Assembly (NCBI GenBank): GCA_963649295.1
Contig: CAVJHK010000022.1
Span: 1-29,684, forward strand
Direction of reading: 5' to 3'
Length of the DNA stretch: 29,684 bases
Origin: RGIG3528 sp963649295
GTDB lineage: Bacteria; Bacillota; Clostridia; Lachnospirales; Lachnospiraceae
How positions within the stretch are numbered: position 1 is the stretch's first letter; every line of letters begins with the position of its first letter. Below the pieces are notes generated by a model that made no database searches, had not been told where the DNA came from, and was given only the letters and a program-made list of their open reading frames with translations. A program made the position numbers and the translations under genes. This document shows positions 23,603-29,684 of this stretch, in pieces.

Positions 23603-24568
23603 TCAGTCACCCACCTTTCTGAGCAGCTTTTGAACAAGCTTGTTGCACAAAATCATTACGGTAAAGAGTATTGTTGCGATTGCGGACGCATATCCCATTT
23701 CAAAACGTATCGTGCCGTAGTCGATAAGATGCGACACCACAGTATGCGCCGCATAGTCGACACTCGGAAATCCCGCAAGAGCCGCAAGCTGTCCGTGAAT
23801 CGCAAAGGAAGACGTTATCGTCATAACGGCGCCGAACATAAGCTGTGGTTTCATCGAAGGAAGTGTGATGTACCAAAGTTCCTGAAAGCGATTTTTTACT
23901 CCGTCGACGTATCCTGCTTCATAGAGCGTCCTGTCGACGTTTTGAAGTCCGGCGATAAAAGACAAAAATCCTGCACCCATGCTCATCCAAAGAACAACAA
24001 TTATGAGAATCGGTCTGATATACTTGCTGTCTTCAAACCAAAGTATCGGGGAATAGGTTATTCCGAGCTTCATGAGCCATGCGTTTACAAGTCCGTACGA
24101 ATCGCTCGAAAAAATATACTTCCAGATAACATACGCCTGTCCCGAAATCGTCGGTGCATAAAATATAAGAGTCATTATTGCTCTTGCCCTCGGCTTCAAA
24201 TCATTTATCATCCAGGCAATAAAAAGAGCAAGAAAATATCCGATGGGTCCCGTGATTACGGCAAAAACAAAAGTGTTTTTTACTGCCGTCAAAAAAACTT
24301 CATCCGCAAAGAAAAGATTGATGTAATTTTGCCATCCGATAAAACGCGGTTTTTCAAGGACATTGAAATAGGTAAAGCTCAGTCCGATACTCATGACAAC
24401 CGGAACCAGATAAAAAACCGTAAAGAGAATCAAATAAGGTGCGACAAAAGCGTAGGATACTTTGTGGCGTTTCATTTGTTCCCATGTGGAACGCATCTTT
24501 AATCCGATATATTTAAAAAATAAAGTCACAAAAGGCTTCTTTTGTTCGATTTTGTTTTGCCCGTCCAC
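23603..24568 (-). CDS. Carbohydrate ABC permease, MalF type (second set)
   Basis: Numbered from GTG 24568 (321 residues), this CUT1-type permease has a basic cytoplasmic N terminus, helix 1 at about 39-62 (YAFVAPYLILFTVFYLVPVV), and the EAA loop DRTLYEAGYVDGVKNRFQE (212-230) leading to LWYITLPS. It is the MalF-like partner of the following gene. The frame opens at a TTG at 24589, but GGAGG lies six bases before the GTG at 24568 and the TTG itself lies upstream of that site, so the GTG is preferred. The gene starts 13 bases after the large solute-binding protein gene. Confidence 0.9.
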   Translation of the reverse strand: MDGQNKIEQKKPFVTLFFKYIGLKMRSTWEQMKRHKVSYAFVAPYLILFTVFYLVPVVMSIGLSFTYFNVLEKPRFIGWQNYINLFFADEVFLTAVKNTFVFAVITGPIGYFLALFIAWMINDLKPRARAIMTLIFYAPTISGQAYVIWKYIFSSDSYGLVNAWLMKLGITYSPILWFEDSKYIRPILIIVVLWMSMGAGFLSFIAGLQNVDRTLYEAGYVDGVKNRFQELWYITLPSMKPQLMFGAVMTITSSFAIHGQLAALAGFPSVDYAAHTVVSHLIDYGTIRFEMGYASAIATILFTVMILCNKLVQKLLRKVGD

Positions 24569-24581
24569 TTTGTTCCTCCAA

Positions 24582-27449
24582 TCAATCAACCGGGAGATTG
24601 AATTCCTTACGCTTGTTTGTAATTTCGTTATTTATCGTTTTGACATAATTTTCAAGCGTCTCTCTGGCATCTTCCTGAGAGTTGTATACTTCATAAAAAG
24701 CAAATTTTATGTTTCTCTCGGTGAAATAGCTTCCCGGAACTTCGGGAATTGCCTTAACATACTTCATCTGTTCGATGAGAGTTTCGTAATCGGAATTTGT
24801 CCAAGGAAGACTCTCAAGCGCCGCAAGATTTGACGTTGCCACTCTTCCCGCAACACCGAGAACATTCTCTGTTTCGTTTCCGTATTCGCTTTGAATGTCT
24901 GCGCTCATCCACCACTTCAAAAATTCCCACGCCTCGTTCTTTTTGTCTGACGTCGCCATTATGACGGATGCCGTTTCCCATGCGGAAACCTGTCTGTTTT
25001 CGTTCCCGTCCTCATCTATGTATGCCGGCACAACCGTAAATCCCCAAAGCCCCTTAATCTCGGGAGCAAATACCGAAAGATAGTTATAATTGGTATAATC
25101 TCCGATGGCGAGAGGCATTTCACCGCTTCTGAACCTGTTTGCGAAGTCAAACGTAATCGGCATCTTATAGTCGGCATAATTTCCGCTCCACATCTTAAAA
25201 GCCTCAATCGCCGCTTCCGAATCGAGTCCGGATGCCTTTCCGTCTTCGGTATAAAATTCACCTCCGTGCTGATAAAGAAACATTGCATACGTCGTGTAAT
25301 CGGGAAAAATACCGACATTCATGTTATTTTTCTGGATAACGGCAAGAGCCGTATAAAACTCATCCCAATTTGTCGGCACCTTAATATTCAGCTCCTTAAA
25401 AATGTCAGCCCGATAAAACATTACATGAAACGACATTGTTTGCGGAAGAGCGTATATTCCTCCATTATAGGTAAATTGGACAAAAGCTTCACTGTGAAAC
25501 CACTCCGTAACATCCGCAAAATCCTCAAAAACCGTGAGATCCTGAACGGCATTACGAAGAGCATAATTCACCGGTTCTTTCCCGGCAACGTTAAGTGCCG
25601 CATCCGGTCCCGTCCCGGCAAGTGTGGCCGAGAGAAGCACGCTTGAATTTACAAGTTTGATGTTAACGACTATCCCCGTCTCCGGCACAAAATAGTTGTC
25701 GACAAGCGTCTTTATTATGTTTGCCTGATCACGTCCGCTCGACGCAACGCTTGATGCCGCCCCGTCAGCCAAAATCCAAACTTCAAGTGCCTCGTCCTCA
25801 TCATATACTTCTCCGACGCTTGAATAATCTTCAAAAAAGCTTGCGACGAATTTTTTTATCTCATGCCATGATTTTTGGAAAAAATTTGCTTTTACGCGCG
25901 GATCTTTGTTTTCGGCGGACGAAATCAGAATATAGTCAATCTCGAGCGGCTGCTCTTTCATGGAAAGCGACCACGAACCGAGCGCAACTATGTTGTCCTT
26001 AAAGGCCGACCACTGTTTTGCTATCGTTTCGGGCTTTTCATTCATCTTCTGAAGCTGATTTATGAGATTGTCGATTGTTGCCGTATCACTTCCCTTTTGT
26101 CCCGATGAATAAATCCCGATAAGTTCAGACAGACGCAGCATTTTTTCATACTCGGTTTTAAGTATCAAAAGTGCTTCCGGGGTCTTTTTTTCAAATTGGT
26201 AATCTCTCATGGTATCAGGGTTGCTTCCTATTACCATGAGTAATTTTCGATATGCGGTATTCAGCGCATAAACGGAATCATCCGCAAGTCTCAGAATCTC
26301 TGAAAGTTGATCCCCAAGCGTAACTTCCAGTTTCAATTCATGCGTCCCCGCGGTCAGATAAATCATATAAGGCGAATCCCCGTCTCCGACCGTCATCAGA
26401 CACCATTCATTTTGGTAGGCAAATCTCAAATTTTGGGCTTCCGCAAACGGCACGCTGCCGTCCACATAAAGCGTTCTGTTGACTATTCTTCCTGATTTTA
26501 TGTTTTGTCGATATTTAAGCTTTAGCTCATAAAATCCGTCCTCAGGAACCGTCACGCTCCACGTTATCCATTGTCCCACCTGCTGCCACGATGTACCGCC
26601 GATTATATTGAGACGAAGTTTTGAAGCGCTTTGCGGCTCGGTAAGCGGTGATGTTCTGTCGGCAACGGGATAAATCGTTGAATTTGATTTGTATGCGGCA
26701 TCCTCGCCCTGGACTTTTATGTCGCCGGAAAGTGTGACACGAGTCGCTCCCGCACTCTCATACAGACGTTTATATTCCTCGTATGTGGGAATCGTTTCCT
26801 GCTGTTTCAAAATTATCTTTCCGATTATCACAGGTTCCTTGACGGACGAAATCGTTATTGTATTAATCCCTTCTTTAAAATAATAAGAATACGCTTCAGT
26901 ATAAAATCCGTCGCTGTCCTTAAAATATGCGGACATCCATGAATAATTTTCGGTTTGTTTTGGTCTTACGTCATTGTCACGCGTGTCCTTTGTGATTTCT
27001 GTTTCGTCTTCCCATTTTCTTGAAAACTCGAGGTACATGGATCCCTTAAACGGAATTTCGTCATTCACATAAAGTGCCCGCTCTATTTGGTTATTTTTGC
27101 CGTATACCGGAAAATAAACGAGTTCAATATTATAAAAGCCTTCCTTTTCGACATAAAATTCCCAGGTGGCATCGCCTTCCTCAAGTGTCAAAAGGACATC
27201 TGAGTCCATGCCCTCATAATCGGAAAGTATGATAAAGCCGTCGCTTTTTTTGACTGCGTCACCGCCATAAAGCGTGATTTCATCATTCGGATGCACCTTG
27301 TCCGCATAATATTCAAGATATTCGTCGTACTCTGCGGCATCATATATGATCGAAAGCGGGTCATAATCCTCACCATAGGCTTTCGGAGTCATGTTTGTCA
27401 TCATAGCCGTCAATAAACATATTCCGAGGCAAAGCAAAAATTTCTTCAT
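24582..27449 (-). CDS. Large solute-binding protein with two carbohydrate-binding-like domains
   Basis: This 955-residue exported protein is about twice the usual length for a sugar-binding protein. It has a type I signal peptide (cleavage probably near AYG/ED, about residue 26) and no lipobox Cys. Two beta-sandwich domains of CBM/malectin-like appearance follow (about 90-215, with DATWEFYVEKEGFYNIELVY; and 235-380, with QWITWSVTVPEDGFYELKLK), each having the W-x-F/S-V-x-E-x-G-F-Y pattern. A helical linker (about 385-545) leads to the solute-binding domain (about 555-945, with GIYALPQTMSFHVMFYRADI and a late AWEFLKWWMSADIQSEYG). The ATG at 27449 has GGAGG four bases upstream; the earlier GTG at 27476 overlaps the GH43 stop. 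Without a lipid anchor, it may be tethered by its CBM-like domains or by partners. Confidence 0.85.
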   Translation of the reverse strand: MKKFLLCLGICLLTAMMTNMTPKAYGEDYDPLSIIYDAAEYDEYLEYYADKVHPNDEITLYGGDAVKKSDGFIILSDYEGMDSDVLLTLEEGDATWEFYVEKEGFYNIELVYFPVYGKNNQIERALYVNDEIPFKGSMYLEFSRKWEDETEITKDTRDNDVRPKQTENYSWMSAYFKDSDGFYTEAYSYYFKEGINTITISSVKEPVIIGKIILKQQETIPTYEEYKRLYESAGATRVTLSGDIKVQGEDAAYKSNSTIYPVADRTSPLTEPQSASKLRLNIIGGTSWQQVGQWITWSVTVPEDGFYELKLKYRQNIKSGRIVNRTLYVDGSVPFAEAQNLRFAYQNEWCLMTVGDGDSPYMIYLTAGTHELKLEVTLGDQLSEILRLADDSVYALNTAYRKLLMVIGSNPDTMRDYQFEKKTPEALLILKTEYEKMLRLSELIGIYSSGQKGSDTATIDNLINQLQKMNEKPETIAKQWSAFKDNIVALGSWSLSMKEQPLEIDYILISSAENKDPRVKANFFQKSWHEIKKFVASFFEDYSSVGEVYDEDEALEVWILADGAASSVASSGRDQANIIKTLVDNYFVPETGIVVNIKLVNSSVLLSATLAGTGPDAALNVAGKEPVNYALRNAVQDLTVFEDFADVTEWFHSEAFVQFTYNGGIYALPQTMSFHVMFYRADIFKELNIKVPTNWDEFYTALAVIQKNNMNVGIFPDYTTYAMFLYQHGGEFYTEDGKASGLDSEAAIEAFKMWSGNYADYKMPITFDFANRFRSGEMPLAIGDYTNYNYLSVFAPEIKGLWGFTVVPAYIDEDGNENRQVSAWETASVIMATSDKKNEAWEFLKWWMSADIQSEYGNETENVLGVAGRVATSNLAALESLPWTNSDYETLIEQMKYVKAIPEVPGSYFTERNIKFAFYEVYNSQEDARETLENYVKTINNEITNKRKEFNLPVD

Positions 27450-27463
27450 ATTTCCTCCGGACA

Positions 27464-29626
27464 TCAATACGTCCACTCACTTTTGTATTCAATGCTCATC
27501 CTGTTGTCATCCGAAAAAGTAACGGGCAGCCATATATACCTTGAATCGTTAAGCGTATCGGAAAACCACCTGTCACCCATATAGATATAAGTATCCGTGC
27601 CCACGCAAAATATGCACGTGCTTTGGGATGTAAAAGTTGTTTTTGTAATGTCGTTTATGCAAGGATCGCCCATGTTCACCCATTCTCCGAATATCGAATC
27701 GGCAACGGCATATCTTGCCTGATTTGCGGCCCACCCCGTGCATCCCGACGTCATCAGATAATAAATACCGTTTCTCTTAAAAAGTGCGGGTGCCTCACGC
27801 TGCGCTCCCGGAAAGATCCTTATAAAATCCACGCCGTAAATCGCATTTTCGGGGGCCGTCGCAAGAAAAGTATACTCCTCGTTAAGTTTTGAAATATATA
27901 GCGTAAGATTTTCCTCGCTCGAATAAATAATATATGCCGTACCGTCGTCATCAACAAAAAGATTCATGTCACGTGCCATTCCGCGGCTTTGCGGATGCAT
28001 ATCGGTTTGATCGTCGGGGCATACGTTCAGGCGGTACCTGTCAACAAACCTGAACGGCCCGTAAGGAGAATCGGATACCGCAACCCCTGCCGACGCCGCC
28101 GCATAATTTGCCGAGCTGTTTTCGGTCGGTCCGTCCGCGTGAAACCACATGACATAAAGCCCCGTCTTTTCGTTATAGATCATTTTGGGACGCTCAATTA
28201 CGGACGTTGTCGAATTAATGCACATATAGACGTTGTCAAGCTGCTTACTTGTATATCCCGCATAAAGTGAGGTAAAATACGGATCCGTATCAAGTACTTC
28301 TCTTGAAGTTACATTTCTCATGACCGTCCCCTCAAATGTCCAGTTGTACAAATCATCCGAACTGTATGCGTTTATCCCTCCGCGATAACCGTTTGTTTTG
28401 TCTTCACCGACCCACCACCATTTTTCGACCTTGTCACCGCTCACGGGGTCCGTAACCGTAAGTCTTTGCACCTGACCTCCGTGCGCCTGTATAAATGTGC
28501 CGTCGGTATCAAGCCATGTGTCACCGGGCTTAAATGTTTGATAAATTGTTTTCGATTCAAGATTTTTGTATGCATCCATAAGATTTAAATACATTTCCTT
28601 TAATTTTTTGTTGTCGTTTTTTTGGGTTATTTGTCCGGATTCCGCATCGATACCGAAAGCGTCCCGTGTTTCGTCATATGCTTTCGTTAATGCGGTCACC
28701 GTATTTGTTTTGTAATTTTCCGATTCCGCGAGTTTGAATTTTGCCTTGTCAAGCAGCGTTAAAACAAGCTCCGTATCGACGTCCGGCACCGCACGCACAA
28801 TCAGATACGTGAGAATCGGACGTTTAAATTCATCCGAATCGTCCGAATGCCCCGTAACCCGGACATTCAAATATCCGTCCGATACCGTACCTGACACGGC
28901 AAGCTCCGTCACTTCATATTTGTATATTTTTTCACCGGAAAGCTGTTTTTCGTCCTCAAGAAAAATATCAACCTTTCTTGTGGTAAAAGGATCGTTAAAA
29001 CCGCATATAACCTCGTATTCGCCGTTCGGAACCCGGAATGTATAATAAAATCCCGTTTCATGCGGAATATAGCCATCACCGTCTTTACAGCAAAAGTAAC
29101 TTTTAAGTATCTCGGAAGAATCCGTATTTGACACGGTTGCTATATCGTCTCTCTCTTCATATCCCCATTCCGTACCTGTCACGGGATCCGGTCCGAACGC
29201 CTTGTCCGATACGGATTGATAACCGGGGAATACAGAATTTGCATAATCGGTACCGTTTAAAAAGTCACAGAGGGATATGCCCGCATTCCCGGTGCTCTCT
29301 GTCGGAAAAGAAGTATCACACGCACCGCAATTCACAATATAAATAACAAAATTGTTGTCGATTAACGATGAATAAGTGAGCTTTTCGATCAAAGCGTCAG
29401 GGGTCGGCGTAACCTCCGGCAAACTGTCAGTAATAGAGGTGTCCCGAGTCGGTGTTTTTTTTGCCTGAGCGTCCGCGGCATCTTCCGGCAAAACATGTAT
29501 ATCATTGTTATTCACCGAAGCTTTGTCGGACCCAACCGAAATTTTATTCCCGCATCCTGTAAAATTTAAGAAAGCGAAACAGCCGACAATCAAAAAAATC
29601 AAATATTTTATTTTTGTTTGTGCCAT
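27464..29626 (-). CDS. GH43 lipoprotein, exo-beta-1,3-galactanase-like (subfamily 24 type)
   Basis: This 720-residue surface lipoprotein has the lipobox FTGC with Cys25, a low-complexity linker (about 26-85), a malectin/CBM-like beta domain (about 85-278, with FYYTFRVPNGEYEVICGF), a helical FIVAR-like segment (283-358) and a C-terminal five-bladed GH43 propeller (360-720). Propeller landmarks are TFIQAHGGQV, KWWWVGEDKT, VIERPKMIYNEKTG, SREAPALFKRNG-like QREAPALFKRNG, TSGCTGWAANQARYAVADS and FTSQST. In the exo-beta-1,3-galactanases of GH43 subfamily 24, catalysis uses two Glu and a Gln in these positions; here they correspond to Glu478, Glu611 and Gln668. That assignment is from memory of the family. 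The ATG at 29626 is preferred over TTG 29644, but the ribosome binding site (GAGTGG) is weak. It is the first visible gene of the operon. Confidence 0.83.
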   Translation of the reverse strand: MAQTKIKYLIFLIVGCFAFLNFTGCGNKISVGSDKASVNNNDIHVLPEDAADAQAKKTPTRDTSITDSLPEVTPTPDALIEKLTYSSLIDNNFVIYIVNCGACDTSFPTESTGNAGISLCDFLNGTDYANSVFPGYQSVSDKAFGPDPVTGTEWGYEERDDIATVSNTDSSEILKSYFCCKDGDGYIPHETGFYYTFRVPNGEYEVICGFNDPFTTRKVDIFLEDEKQLSGEKIYKYEVTELAVSGTVSDGYLNVRVTGHSDDSDEFKRPILTYLIVRAVPDVDTELVLTLLDKAKFKLAESENYKTNTVTALTKAYDETRDAFGIDAESGQITQKNDNKKLKEMYLNLMDAYKNLESKTIYQTFKPGDTWLDTDGTFIQAHGGQVQRLTVTDPVSGDKVEKWWWVGEDKTNGYRGGINAYSSDDLYNWTFEGTVMRNVTSREVLDTDPYFTSLYAGYTSKQLDNVYMCINSTTSVIERPKMIYNEKTGLYVMWFHADGPTENSSANYAAASAGVAVSDSPYGPFRFVDRYRLNVCPDDQTDMHPQSRGMARDMNLFVDDDGTAYIIYSSEENLTLYISKLNEEYTFLATAPENAIYGVDFIRIFPGAQREAPALFKRNGIYYLMTSGCTGWAANQARYAVADSIFGEWVNMGDPCINDITKTTFTSQSTCIFCVGTDTYIYMGDRWFSDTLNDSRYIWLPVTFSDDNRMSIEYKSEWTY

Positions 29627-29645
29627 GTCGTTACTGCCACTCAAA

Positions 29646-29672
29646 ATGTGTTTAAATATACTAAAAACACAT
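29646..29672. promoter_or_regulatory. Palindrome upstream of GH43 gene, candidate operator
   Basis: A perfect 8-bp inverted repeat (ATGTGTTT at 29646-29653 and AAACACAT at 29665-29672) with an 11-base AT-rich centre lies 20 bases upstream of the GH43 start. A TATATT on the minus strand (29660-29655) within the centre could be a -10 box, but any -35 would be at the window edge and is poor. Confidence 0.35.
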
Positions 29673-29684
29673 CGAGAAATTGAA

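Noticed and set aside
23561..24502. Plus-strand open frame of 313 codons antisense to the MalF-type permease
   Set aside because: It is rich in Arg, His, Lys, Asn and Cys with no domain, has no suitable start context and lies fully opposite an unmistakable permease; an effect of codon bias.

Overview
The window looks like a scaffold from a motile, Gram-positive, low-to-mid GC anaerobe of the Clostridia, most likely Lachnospiraceae. The basis is B. subtilis-like informational and competence genes (cvfB, comFC, yvyF, recD2), FlgF/FlgG rod genes, strong AGGAGG-type ribosome binding sites with frequent GTG/TTG starts, a sodium-pump decarboxylase beta subunit, and a sugar-uptake operon of DUF5696/YIP1/NHL type. 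The genus is not identified. A run of ten N bases (7602-7611) marks an assembly gap. Apart from the first gene and one tiny ORF near 7.9 kb, every supported gene is on the minus strand, so the transcription order runs from high to low coordinates.

Region 1 (1-7.7 kb): the 3' end of cvfB runs rightward and meets, at a shared terminator, a leftward group flgF - flgG - rod-binding flgJ-like - recD2 - nucleotidyltransferase - comFC - yvyF - pspC. Two short-period tandem repeats lie in the flagellar leaders: 15-bp units upstream of flgF (interrupted by the N gap) and 13-bp units between flgF and flgG.

Region 2 (7.7-13.4 kb) holds single accessory or regulatory units: a DUF4143-type ATPase whose promoter is overlapped by a perfect 10-bp inverted repeat; a membrane-bound GGDEF-EAL protein with a degenerate GGDEF motif and an intact EAL domain, a likely c-di-GMP phosphodiesterase; and an oadB plus 54-residue OadG-like pair without a carboxyltransferase subunit nearby.

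Region 3 (13.4-29.7 kb) is one tightly packed leftward operon of at least eleven genes: GH43 lipoprotein, 955-residue solute-binding protein with two carbohydrate-binding-like domains, two permeases, NHL-propeller membrane protein, YIP1 protein, DUF5696 protein, two more permeases, a classical lipoprotein solute-binding protein, and a LacI regulator, ending in a strong terminator. It reads as a glycan capture, processing and import system with two importers, no ATPase of its own (a shared MsmK/UgpC-type ATPase is expected elsewhere) and a self-encoded regulator. The GH43 residues suggest a beta-1,3-galactan or arabinogalactan-type substrate. The joint role of the DUF5696/YIP1/NHL trio is unknown and is the most interesting part of the window.
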